Shown here piece after piece: positions 51,942 to 62,640 of a stretch of 64,000 bases of DNA. The position numbers and the translations under genes were made by a program. The notes beneath the pieces were generated by a model. The model was not told where the DNA came from. It did not search any database and was given only the letters and a program-made list of their open reading frames with translations. The stretch's first letter is position 1. Every line of letters starts with the position of its first letter. The stretch is from Apostichopus japonicus (Eukaryota; Echinodermata; Holothuroidea; Aspidochirotida; Stichopodidae): assembly GCF_037975245.1 (NCBI RefSeq), contig NC_092580.1, forward strand, positions 3,696,501 through 3,760,500, written 5' to 3'.

Positions 51942-52048
51942 TTAGTTGTAATTTTCTGTGTTCTGATCTTCTCTCCATCCTCTCTCCTCCTTGGTTTCTT
52001 TAATTTCAGTCTCCTCGGCTTGCACGATCAGCTCAATCTCCTTCACAT
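51942..52048 (-). CDS. ADD (adducin family): Adducin exon before the MARCKS tail, ends in an in-frame stop
   Basis: Starts after a strong acceptor (pyrimidine tract then CTCGTTACAG). With one base from the previous exon it reads DVKEIELIVQAEETEIKETK, like the IENIEITIKSPEKIEEV stretch just before the MARCKS tail of vertebrate adducins. The frame closes at TAA (51942-51944) after NTENYN, while the only good donor (GGAG|GTAATA, exon end 51922) lies 20 bases further. Either this is an alternative terminal exon, or a change in the GA-rich GAGGAGAGAGGA has shifted the frame. The second frame after that point (EDGEKIRTQKITTKTVTIHG) looks more protein-like. Only the two other frames starting at the acceptor are closed at once, so frame assignment at the 5' end is firm. 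Confidence 0.65.
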
Positions 52049-52691
52049 CTGTAACGAGGAAGAGGAGAGAAAAGTTGATCTATGAGTGAGAGATGATGAT
52101 GATGATGATGAAATCCATTGTCTGAGAGTGGGTCAACACCACCCTCCAGAGGTGTGATGCCAGACCATTCTATTTCAGCCTACAAGCAGGGTATAAGCTA
52201 GGGTGATGGTGTAAGTAGGTAAGCAGTGGTGGTGGGGGAGGGAGGGTTGGGATGATAGCGGAGTTTAACAGAATTGGAGTGGGAGTGTAGGACTAGGAGC
52301 AGGATTTTAATGTGGTGGGATGGGGAGGGGGTAGCATGATGTAAGCCAGAAATGGAACTGCTGAGGAGAGATTCAAATCTGTGTTGCGAGGAGGAGGAAA
52401 CGTATGGAGATGGGTTTTCTCACTCTCCTTGAAGAGTGAAACAGACAGACCATAACATCTCAAATAGGGTGTAAATCTGTCTTTCATGGCAATTCCCTTT
52501 CCTTGGGAGGAGTAGGGGAAGGGAAGGGGGGACAAGGGCTGAAAGGTCATAGACCCAAATCGTGTCAGTGAGCCCTCATATCAGACCAATATGCCCAGCC
52601 CCTGGACCCCTCCACCACAAAAAAAAAAAAAAAATTATCTACAGGACTTGTAAAATCAGATGAACAAACCTTGACCAGTTTTGTCCGCAAT
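52049..52691 (-). other. Adducin intron
   Basis: A short intron between the two upstream blocks, with a GATGATGAT microsatellite at about 52092-52110 and purine/pyrimidine-rich stretches. No other exon recognised. Confidence 0.55.
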
Positions 52692-52838
52692 TTATTTCTT
52701 GTAATCTAGGTTTTCTCTCTCTGACATCGACGTGAATGGATTGGGAGGGTAGGCCGTGTACAGTACAGCCTCGTCTTGGTACTCCCTCTGGATAAGTTCT
52801 TTAGACTTGGAGTAGACGTGAGCATTCAGGTCGATTGG
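52692..52838 (-). CDS. ADD (adducin family): Adducin neck/tail exon, interrupted by an in-frame stop
   Basis: After the acceptor TGCCCTCCTCAG at 52839 it reads PIDLNAHVYSKSKELIQREY, then QDEAVLYTAYPPNPFTSMSE and RENLDYKK, followed by TAA (52692-52694). PPNPF followed by an acidic ...EYK stretch is the end of the adducin tail segment in vertebrates (NPFSHLTEGELEEYK). In those proteins the chain continues (for example TIERKQQG), and here the frame after the TAA also continues IADKTGQ to a donor at CAAG|GTTTGT. That donor has phase 1, exactly the phase needed by the next exon at 52048. So the stop sits inside an otherwise normal exon. It may be a short-isoform terminus, a null allele, an assembly error or a readthrough site. 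Confidence 0.65.
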   Translation of the reverse strand, partial: PIDLNAHVYSKSKELIQREYQDEAVLYTAYPPNPFTSMSERENLDYKK

Positions 52839-53269
52839 CTGAGGAGGGCAAAATCAAGGAAGACGAGGTGTGAGCTGTTAATTCATATTTATAAAAACCT
52901 CTGTTGTGTTTCTCTTGTCCCTCTTTTGACCAAGACAAGAATCAGCAGAGGATGAAACCATTCATCACATTGGTCAGTTTAATTTTCTCCATATAATACA
53001 ATTCATACTTCTTTGTTATATGTGTATAATATAAAACGAACTCATACTTCTTCCATTTGTAATATATAAAGGTGGCCATCATGGCATGAAAATATTACAT
53101 AAAATATTGCAGAAAGACTGTCAAATATACATCCCTCTCTCAAGACGGAAAGCAGAAATGTGATAGTGTTATTTTTGAAATAATGTACATGCAGAGGTTC
53201 ATCATAATCATAATTATATATATGGATAAATGCATTATAGGTTTAATGATTTGTATCAACTTAGTTTAG
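52839..53269 (-). other. Upstream adducin intron (start)
   Basis: No exon recognised. The rest of the adducin gene is not seen in the window, so this intron, including the transposon cluster to the right, may extend beyond 64000. Confidence 0.45.
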
Positions 53270-55240
53270 TTTCTAGAAAAAAAGGATCAGGAGGGACATC
53301 AAGTCCCCATCAAGGACCCTATAGGAGAGGAAAAAAACTGAAGACACAAACACTCAGACCCTATAACAATGCTTAAAGTGCTTGTCCAAAGCATTCTTAA
53401 ACCCATTGACACTACTTGCAAGTACAACTTTCTCAACCCTATTACAAAAAGTTATGCCGAATATTAATCCTACTATGTGACTTTTGGAGTTTAAGACAAT
53501 GACCTCTGGTACGACTACTACTAGCAAACATGAAAAAGTCTGTAAAGGAGAAATTATTGTCAAAACCATACACAATCTTGAAAACCTGAATCAAGTCCCC
53601 AAGTAACCTCCTAAGCTCCAGTGTGGTGAGATTCAACAGTTGTAACCGCCTATAATAGGGAACACTCTTTAAGGAACTAATCATCCTAGTAGCCCTCCTC
53701 TGGACCTTTTCAAGTACTTCCTTATCCTTAGCAAAATATGGGTTCCAAGCCTGCACAGCATACTCCAGATGAGGCCTAACCAACTGCTTATAAAGCCTAC
53801 CTACTATGTCCTCTTTCAGAAAACTGAAGTTCCTCTTGATCATACCTAAAACCCTATTACCTCTTTTAGCAGCTTCAAGACAATGTTTAGAAGGTTGCAA
53901 AGATGAGTCAATGTAGATACCTAGGTCTCTTTCAACAAAGACCTCCTGTAACTCCACACCATTAATATTGTAGGGATACTTTTGGTTACTACTACTGTAC
54001 CTACTGTATGTGCATTACCTTGCCTTTTTCAATATTAAAAAGCATTTGCCATCCCTGAGACCAGGAAGAAACCTTAACCAAATCCGTTTGAAACTTCTCA
54101 GAATCGCTTTTGGAAGAGATATAATAAATCAGAATATAATTTGGTGTCATTAGCAAACTTCTTAGCTGTACACAAAATATCTCTGTCAATGTCATTTATA
54201 TAGGCAACAAACAACAAGGAACCCAAAACAGACCCTTGTTGAACCCCACTAGTAACATCCTGCCAAGAAGAAGCACAGCCATTAATTACCACCCTCTGTT
54301 CCCTATTACCAAGCCAATTCTCGATCCAAGGCAGTAAATTCCCATTGACATCCATACTCTTCAACCTAAGTAAAAGACGCTGGTGGGGCACTTTATCAAA
54401 TGCCTTCTGGAAATCCAGGAACACAACATCTACAGACTTCTACCTATTTAGTGAGCTTGTTACATCTTCCATAAACTCAAGGATATTAGTGAGACAAGAC
54501 CTTTTTTGACAAAAGCCATGTTGAGACTCTCTGATCAAAGACTGACTACTGAAGTGACTGACCATACACTTTTTAACAAAAGACTCCATGACCTAACAAA
54601 CAACACTAGTGAGACTAAAGGGCCTATAATAACAGGGCTTACTCTTATTACCCTTCTTGAAAATTGGGGTAATATTAGCACATCTCCAGTCCTTAGGAAC
54701 ATAACCTTCATTCATAAATTTACTAAAAACCAATGAAAGTTGAACGCAGAAATGGTGTGCAAAAGTCTTCAACAGATACGGATGGATTGCATCAGGTCCA
54801 GAAGCTTTAGAAACATTAAGACGAAGCTGCTCCTTTAAGACAACCTCATCCGAAAATAAGACCTTATCCAATTTAGGACTATCACTTCCCCCCCTGAAAA
54901 TCTGGAATACTACTCATATCTTCCCTTGTAAAAACCAACACAAAATAGTTGTTCCATAGATCTGCAAGATCCTGACTATCAGTAACTATATTATCAGCAT
55001 GTGGTGCCCTACGAGAAACAATTGCATCTTTAACTTTCTGCTTTGACCTGACATAAGAAAAGAAGGCCTTTTGGGTTATCCTTAATATTTAGGGCAATGT
55101 TAATTTCGAAATTCAATTTCACATCAGAGACTAAGCATTCTACCTTCAGCTGATGAATTTGAAACTTGGCCAATAGAGATTCAGAATTAGTCCTCCTAAA
55201 CAACTTCCACATTACAACTTTACATTTATATACATTCAAG
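53270..55240 (-). mobile_element. CR1-like LINE, 5'-truncated and degraded (copy A)
   Basis: Successive minus-strand frames give reverse-transcriptase blocks in order: GPDAIHPYLLK and PKDWRCANITPIFKKGNKS (54593-54871), LDFQKAFDKVPH, SGVQQGSVLG and FANDTKLY (54098-54424; the catalytic FADD has become FAND), then ERDLGIYID, RGNRVLGMIKR, LVRPHLEYAVQAWNP and VQRRATRMI (53442-53957), and a tail frame KNALDKHFKH. Frameshifts and stops separate the blocks. This order and wording match the CR1/jockey group of non-LTR retrotransposons. The endonuclease half is missing. It is related to copy B at 60610-62640. Confidence 0.93.
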
Positions 55241-55502
55241 CTTCACTGAGATCTATGATAGCAAAGAGCAATAAAAAGTAAGACTTGCAACTCTTGACAG
55301 GAGGAACTCTAAACAGAATACAGATAAATTTGTCAACAACCGGTTGGAAGAAAGACAGGACCCAGTGACAAAAGCTTGTAACGGTTTATCCAAACCCAGG
55401 AAGGAAGTAATCATTGACCGTCACGAACGCCCATTACGATAATTACGACCAATTTTAATTAAAGGCAACTGTACTGCTATCTCTTTGTTTTATAGTCTCC
55501 TT
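55241..55502. other. Spacer between LINE copy A and TTAA element
   Basis: No feature recognised. Confidence 0.5.
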
Positions 55503-57267
55503 TTAAAGTAGAACGATAGTGACAGAAAAAAAATCTCTCATTTTCATATATTATGTAGTTTATATGTTACCAATCAACATATTTTTTTAATTTTCCAAAT
55601 AGCACACCGGAAAGTTATAAAAAAGGGAATTAAAACATCGTTTTTTCGCCTCCGTAATTTAGGAATTTTCAAACACTGCAACGACCTTGAACAGCCCTCA
55701 GGTCAGTGAATGACGTCACTGTGATGATCTTTTCTGTTGTGAACTGTTCAGTACGGAGCTGTGCGTGCATTTCGTGTCAGCATAACTGTTATTTTCCGGC
55801 GTAATGTTCAAGACATAAATAGATAATGAATATCATAGTGTTTCTTGATTTCTTCACCACGTGTTTACAAGTTTTTTTTTACGAAATTTGCGGCGATTTC
55901 GCAACGATTTCCCAATATCTGAAGAGGTAACTCGCAAGCTGACCCAAAGTAACGTAAATCTCAAGATCACGTTTTTGGCGGCTTTTATACAGAGTGATGT
56001 ATGAATGTGCTCACTTACCAGTCAAACTGGCACAATAACAATAGTGATGATAGTCTCAAACGTAGATTAGTATAACATCCGAAAGAAAATCCAAAGTTCT
56101 AAACAAAGTAGATTCGCTTGTATGCACTAGGCCTACTGTAAAACATAAACGTTCCTTGTTCCGTGCGTCATTAAATCCAACAGAAAGGTTTCATTGAGCT
56201 TGAAATACAACCGCATTTGAACTCAATCGAGTTGTTAGTCTAGCTCGAACAATTTTCTCACTACATGCAATGCCTATTGCGTTTATTCACATGCATGCCT
56301 CGTGGTTTGGGCTTCAGGAGAAATCGTATTCTAGCCCAACTTCACGTAGGTCCGCAAACGGTACTTTCACACTGTGCAAACATAAGTGACAGTGTGCGCT
56401 ACCGTAAGTAATACTTAACCGATGTTTTGTTTCGCTCACACATTTCCTATTCGTATTACATTTAAAGTGGTTTGGAGGGTATGAACACATCTCTGCCCCC
56501 AAAAACTCTGCCTAAGCGACGTCCATGCCCCAATTGAAATTTGCACGTGGATTCCCTCCTCACATAGTCATTAGGTTGTTCACGTCTGACATGTCTTCCA
56601 GTTCCAACACTTACTGTTGCATTTATCGGGATATATATAAATAATGCGGCATAAAAGCATCAATCTTTCAAACTTTTATTACTTTAGTGACCTTGCCACA
56701 CGCAAATTTCAATTGGGCCCGAGAATCATCTTCTGTGAAGTGGGCAGAACAAACTTTCACATTCTTGCCATGAGAAACTCCTGGTGCGATGAAGTCTTTC
56801 CTGGTTCTCCTCACAAATCGTATCCAGAGTTTCCGATATCTCTCACTACTTTTTCCGCTTGGAAAATTGAAAAAAACTTATTGTAGAGTCCACATTCGTT
56901 CTGTTGCATCCCCCTACAACGCAATTTCTTGGATTTTGCTAGTGGTTTACGTTGTTTGTCGAGTCCAATATAGAGTAGGTTGCAACTAAACTTACACACT
57001 AAGTGCACACTGCTGAAGTACACTCACGTTGTTATCATCATAATGACGTCACATGTCACTGTAGATCACGTGATCATCATATCGCTTTTCGCGAAAAGCC
57101 CATTTTTTGTTTAAAAAATCAACGAGTTTAGGAATTTTTTTTAAGCCTTTCCCAACATCGGATTAACTTGAATTTTCACATGTGTAAAATGGAAACCAAC
57201 TAGAATACTCTTGAATAAAATCGTATTTTTTCGTCGATGGTGAAAAATCACTATCGTTCATCTTTAA
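55503..57267. mobile_element. TTAA-bounded inverted-repeat element, left copy (with THAP exon)
   Basis: Begins TTAAAGTAGAACGATAGTGA and ends with the reverse complement of TTAAAGATGAACGATAGTGA, so it has terminal inverted repeats of about 20 bases with TTAA at the very edge. The same element occurs in opposite orientation at 58765-60462 with high similarity at both ends. The interior holds a THAP-type exon on the minus strand. TTAA edges recall piggyBac. A TTA/TAA target of the Harbinger group is also possible, because the duplication cannot be separated from the repeat when both copies share it. Confidence 0.88.
56692..56938 (-). pseudogene. THAP-type zinc-finger exon, frameshifted
   Basis: Read on the minus strand after CCACTAG: NCVVGGCNRTNVDSTISFFQ, FSK, then, one base out of frame, SSERYRKLWIRFVRRTRKDF, later VKVCSAHFTEDDSR. 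C-x4-C, the FF(x)F core, the W of KLWIR and C-x2-H-F are the hallmark residues of the C2CH THAP domain, a DNA-binding module found in host proteins and in P-element-like and related transposases. The frame changes within GGAAAAAGT at about 56850, so the domain is broken here. A donor AAG|GTCACT ends the exon. No DDE-type transposase sequence was recognised in the element. Confidence 0.72.
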
Positions 57268-58764
57268 ATTTCTTGTTTGTTCACTCTTCTCTCAACAGTT
57301 CAAAGAAGCTCATCTCATTTAATAACAATGGCTTTTAAGAGTCCAAGGTAGTACAGGTGCAGAGGAAAAGAATGCCACAAAATGTGACAACTTAACATGG
57401 TCCTGGAGTGAATGCTGATTGGTCGAATCATCCGAAAGATGAGAGCATTGTACATTAAGCAGGACATGTAGAACAACACTGACCACAAATCTTGATATCT
57501 CCCTCATTTCAGCCCCCTCTGACGGCCAACAATCTCCCATCCTCCACCCCATCCCAACCCAAGTGAAAGCGGAAATATTACCAGAATTTGTCCCAAAAAA
57601 ATGTAATTATTATAAAATTTTGAATTTTGTATTCATATTATACAACATTATAACAATTATTTGGAATAACAAGTTTGAAAATATAAAGTAAATGTGAGTG
57701 CAAGCATGCCAAAACAAGAGAAAAAGAAAAAGGAAAAATTGAAATGTGAGCAGGCACAGGCAAAGCAGTTAATGTGCAGATAAATAAAAGGAGGAAGAAT
57801 ACAGAACCAAAAACCAAAAAGAGACCTTAATAGAGAAATGAACAAAAGCACTTTAAGTATTGAGATTTGGGCTGCTTGAATGAAGTGCTTGAATGCAGGA
57901 AAATTTTTATTGACAATCCACATTTATTGGTTTGTATTTAACTCCTTTTTTTCAGCTTAAATAGGCCGCACAACGTACGTTAAGGCATTATTGTTTTTAT
58001 AACCATTTCCACAGCTGTTTGTCTGGACTGGAAAGTGATAACGAAAAAACGTCAAGCCGCTTTCTTTTTTGCGGGACAAATTAATTTCAAGAGTAATATT
58101 TCTTGATTCTTAGACTGCTAAAAAGTGTTAAAGATCCGCCACGGCTGGATTGTATGCGTTCAACTTGCCAAGAAAACTTCCTCCACAGGTTTGGTTAAAT
58201 TACTGTTAATCAATCAATTCAGTTGCCCTAAATTCTTCTGAAAGCCTTTGATTTATTAATTACAGAATTTCATTATCAGTAGGGCTTGTTTATTAAAATT
58301 ACAATTCATTCTTCTTAATTTTAGTTAACCATAAACATAGCTTGAAAAACAGACCTTGTTTCTTACTATTTTCATGATCAGTACTGCATGTGGATTCCTC
58401 ACATAGTTCACGATCAGCTATCTGCGGTATTCTGTTCATAAAGTGTTGTGTAATGGGGCTGAGCAAGAGTCTTTCCAGTAATACTGTTGGAAAAGGGAAG
58501 ATCACTGATGGAGTAAATAAAAACAAACAATTAAATGATACCTTAAATAACTGTTCACCAGCTGATAAACATACTTATATTCTTAAATCCAGATTAGTCA
58601 TAGTAATATACCGAACATGTGTTCATCTGTGGGTGTGAGAGCAATTATTTACTCTGTCACTGAGAATTTCCCTCATGCAGTGACATTGTTGGCACGACTC
58701 ATGCTCAGCCTATTCTTGTAACATTTGCAAAGAAAAAGTTAAGCTTACCTTCTGAAAGGTTAAG
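57268..58764. other. Spacer between the two inverted TTAA elements
   Basis: About 1.5 kb with short frames on both strands but no recognised protein or repeat end. It would be the loop of the large fold-back. Confidence 0.55.
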
Positions 58765-60462
58765 TTAAAGATGAACGATAGTGATTTTTCAGCATCGACG
58801 AAAAAATACGATTTTATTCAAGAGTATTCTAGTTGGTTTCCATATTACACATGTGAAAATTCAAGTCAATCCGATGTTGGGAAAGGCTTAAAAAAAATTC
58901 CTAAACTCATTGATTTTTAAAACAAAAATTGGGCTTTTCGCGAACAGCGATATGATGATCACGTGATCTACAGTGACATGTGACGTCATTATGATGATAA
59001 CAAAGTGAGCTCAGCGTAGTGTACTTCAGCAGTGTGCACTTAGTGTGTAAGTTTAGTTGCAACCTACTCTATATTGGACTCGACAAACAACCTAAACCAT
59101 GCAGAGAGGAGATTTGATACACTGCGTGAGACATTTAACGGTCTAATTTTAATAAGGTGTTATTGTTCCTGCTTTTTCTTGTCGTTTTAGTGAAGCCGAC
59201 TGCCCCAATGTAAATTACGGAATAATCGGTCATAAAGCCATCTCGGGCCCAATTGAAATTTGCGTGTGGCAAGGTCACTAACGTAAAAAAAAGTTTGAAA
59301 GATTGATGCTTTTATGCCGCATTATTTATATATATCCCGATAAATGCAACAGTAAGTGTTGGAACTGGAAGATATGTCAGACGTGAACAACCTTATGACT
59401 ATGTGAGGAAAGAATCCACGTGCAAATTTCAATTGGGGCATGGACGTCGCTTAGGCAGAGTTTTTTTGGGCAGAGATGTGTTCATACCCTCCACACCACT
59501 TTAAATGTAATACGAATAGGAAATGTGTGTATGCTCGAGCGAAACAAAACATCGTGTAAATATTACTTACGGTAGCGCACACTGTCACTTATGTTTGCGC
59601 AGTGTGAAAGTACCGTTTGCGGACCTACGTGAAGTTGGGCTAGAATACGATTCCTCCTGAAGCCCAAACCACGAGGCATGCATGTGAATAAACGCAATAG
59701 GCATTGCATGTAGTGAGAAAATTGTTCGAGCTAGACTAACTACTCGATTGAGTTCAAATGCGGTTGTATTTCAAGCTCAATGAAACCTTTCTGTTGGATT
59801 TAATGACGCACGGAACAAGGAACCTTTATGTTTTACAGTAGGCCTAGTGCATACAAGCGAATCTACTTTGTTTAGAACTTTGGATTTTCTTTCGGATGTT
59901 ATACTAAACTACGCTTGAGACTATCATCACTATTGTCATTATGCCAGTTTGACTGGTAAGTGAGCACATTCATACATCACTCTGTATAAAACCCGCCAAA
60001 AACGTGATCTTGAGATTTACGTTACTTTGGGTCAGCTTGCGAGTTACCTCTTCAGATATTGGGAAATCGTTGCGAAATCGCCGCAAATTTCGTAAAAAGA
60101 AACTTGTAAACACGTGGTAAAGAAATCAAGAAACACCATGATATTCATTATCTTTTTATGTCTTGAACATTACGCCGGAAAATGCTGACACAAAATGCAC
60201 GCACAGCTCCGTACTGAACAGTTCACAACAGAAAAGATCATCAGAGTGACGTCATTCACTGACCTGAGGGCTGTTCAAGGTCGTTGCAGTGTTTGCAAAT
60301 TCCTAAATTACGGAGACTAAAAAACGATGTTTTAATTCCCTTTTTTATAACTTTCCGGTGTGCTATTTGGAAAATTAAAAAAATATGTTGCTTGGTAACA
60401 TATAAACTACATTATATATGAAAATGAGAGATTTTTTTTCTGTCACTATCGTTCTACTTTAA
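58765..60462. mobile_element. TTAA-bounded inverted-repeat element, right copy (different insert)
   Basis: An inverted copy of 55503-57267: it begins TTAAAGATGAACGATAGTGA and ends with the complement of TTAAAGTAGAACGATAGTGA. Outer parts match the left copy closely with single-base differences. In place of the THAP exon it has about 150 different bases (roughly 59094-59246), with an acceptor-like TTCTTGTCGTTTTAG followed by an open stretch EADCPNVNYGIIGHKAISGP. After that the two copies agree again. Confidence 0.88.
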
Positions 60463-60609
60463 CCTGCTAAAGTTCTTTCAAAATGGTTAAGAAGGTTGGC
60501 TTCTGCAATTGCATAGGCCTAAGCACACATACATTATTCTGGAAGCTCGGCCTAACCTAGTGACAATTAGGCCAGGTCTAGCTGCCTATAAATAGTACTA
60601 TTCAAACTA
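60463..60609. other. Spacer
   Basis: Contains TAGGCCTA-like words. Nothing else seen. Confidence 0.5.
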
Positions 60610-61432
60610 TTTAGTTTATTAGAAAAAAAAGGATCAGGAGGGACACTCAAGTCCCCATCAAGGACCCTATAGGAGAAAAAAAAACAGAAGACACAAACAC
60701 TCAGAGCCGATTACAATGCTTAAAGTGCTTGTCCAAAGCATTCTTAAACCCATTCACACTACTTGCCGGTACAACTTTCTCAGGCAAACAATTCCACTCA
60801 TTCACAACCCTATTAGAAAAAAAGTTATGCCAAATAGTTTGTGACTTTTGGAGTTTACGACAATGACATCTGGTACGACTACTATTAGCAAACATGAAAA
60901 AGTCAGTGAAGGAAAACATGATACACAATCTTGAAAACCTGAACCAAGTCACCATGTAACCTTTAGTGTGGTGAGATTCAACAGTTGTAACCGCCTATAA
61001 TAAGGGGCACCTTTAAGGAACTAATTATTCTAGTAGCCTTTCTCTGGACCTTTTCGAGTAGGCCTACTTCCTTATCCTTAGCAAAATATCGATTCCAAGC
61101 CTGCACAACATACTCCATTATGAGGCCTTGTCAACTGCTTATAAAGCCTAACAACTATGTCCTCTTTCAGAAAATTGAAGTTCCTCTTGATCATACCTAA
61201 ACCCCTATTACCTCTTTAAGCAGCTTAAGAGACAATGTTTAGAAGGTTGCAGAGATGAGTCAATGTAGATACCTAGGTCTCTGTCAACAAAGACCTCCTG
61301 TAACTCCTCACCATTAAAACTGTAGGTATACTTTTGGTTACTTCTACCAATATGCATCACCTTGCATTTATCAATATTAAAAAGCATTTGCCATCCCTGA
61401 GACCATCAAAAAACGTTATCCAAATGCGTTTG
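60610..61432 (-). mobile_element. CR1-like LINE, degraded (copy B, 3' part)
   Basis: Closely matches copy A at the DNA level from its 3' end (AGGATCAGGAGGGACA on the plus strand) up to AAATGCGTTTGA, where it is interrupted. The tail frame reads NRVVNEWNCLPEKVVPASSV and NGFKNALDKHFKHCNRL, a better preserved C-terminus than in copy A. Confidence 0.92.
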
Positions 61433-62439
61433 ACAAGGACGGCGATTTGTTTCAAATATTGGGGGGGGGGGACATTTGCTTGGGTGCAGGCGCGTAGCAT
61501 CTTTCATCCCCAAACTTGTTCACGCGCTTCGTGATATTTTGCATATTACTATCTAAGCGGAGCCACCATCGGTTGGCGCTCCGCGTACAAGAAAATTTCT
61601 GGTTTTGATAGCCCCCCAGATCACCGGAAATGGCACTTCTCAGGCTTGAAAATGACCAACTAGATGTACACTTTTGCCTGAGAACCAAGTTTTACCCAAT
61701 AGTTTTTTTTCATCCATAACCCTTTTCAAGATTTTCACCAGTCACACATCATGTTCGACCTCATCGCATCTCCTGTGGATCATTGCTTTTGTAGGTAATA
61801 CTACATAACGGCCCACAATACCCATCAGCCCCACTTTTCAAGGTTTTAAGGCCATTATTCGTTCAGAATTTGAACAATAAATTCACTTCAAAACATGCCC
61901 ATAATGTTGCACAAAATATCATCTATGGACAACCAATATAGATAAAAAAAAACTTCAACCCCTAACAGAACAGTCAAAATTGCCTGAGTAGAGGTATGGA
62001 TGATGAAGAATGTTGGTCAGGGTATTTTCGAAAATTCAGACACAGTTAATTTATTGGTGTACAAATATTAAAACCTCTTATAACAGCTACTGTATTTATA
62101 CATATCGATGTGGATCATATTGTATGTACTTACACTCATACACAATAGATGTACAGACATTATGATCATAATCATGAGTGACAACATGCTATATGGTCAC
62201 AGGTCACAGAAACGACCACGAAGAGTCATTTACCTCATGCAGTATGTGTTGGATGAAGTTTTAGCTACCGCCAAATATGATTTGGATAAATAATCTCACG
62301 CATTATTTTCTATTTATAGCCACACAAAAAGACTCTCACCAAATATTGGGGGGGATATTAGATAATATATCCCCCACCTAAAATATTAGCCCTGGGGGAC
62401 ATGTCCCCCGCCCCCATCCCCCCATGATCGCCGCCCATG
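61433..62439. mobile_element. hAT-like element (1007 bp) inserted in LINE copy B
   Basis: Flanked by GCGTTTGA on both sides (61425-61432 and 62440-62447), a perfect 8-bp target duplication. The termini CAAGGACGGCGAT and (reverse complement of the right end) CATGGGCGGCGAT match at 11 of 13 positions. LINE copy A preserves the uninterrupted site (CCGTTTGA), which confirms the insertion. The inside is noncoding or degraded, so the element is nonautonomous. G-rich runs lie just inside both ends. Confidence 0.9.
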
Positions 62440-62640
62440 GCGTTTGAAATTTGTCAATCTCAGAATCGCTATTGAAAGAGACCTGTCAGAAGAATAGTTT
62501 GGTGACATCAGCAAACTTCTTAGCACGTACACAATTAATATCTCCGTCAATGTCATTTGTATAGGCAACAAACAACAATGGACCCAAAACAGACCCTTGT
62601 GGCACCCCACTAGTAATGTCCTGCCAATAACAACATTAAC
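62440..62640 (-). mobile_element. CR1-like LINE, degraded (copy B, 5' fragment)
   Basis: Continues copy B after the hAT insertion: it matches copy A over CTCAGAATCGC, TTAGCA...CAAACTTCTTAG and ACCCAAAACAGACCCTTGTG (the reverse-transcriptase core). It stops at about 62636, so the copy is 5'-truncated. Confidence 0.88.
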
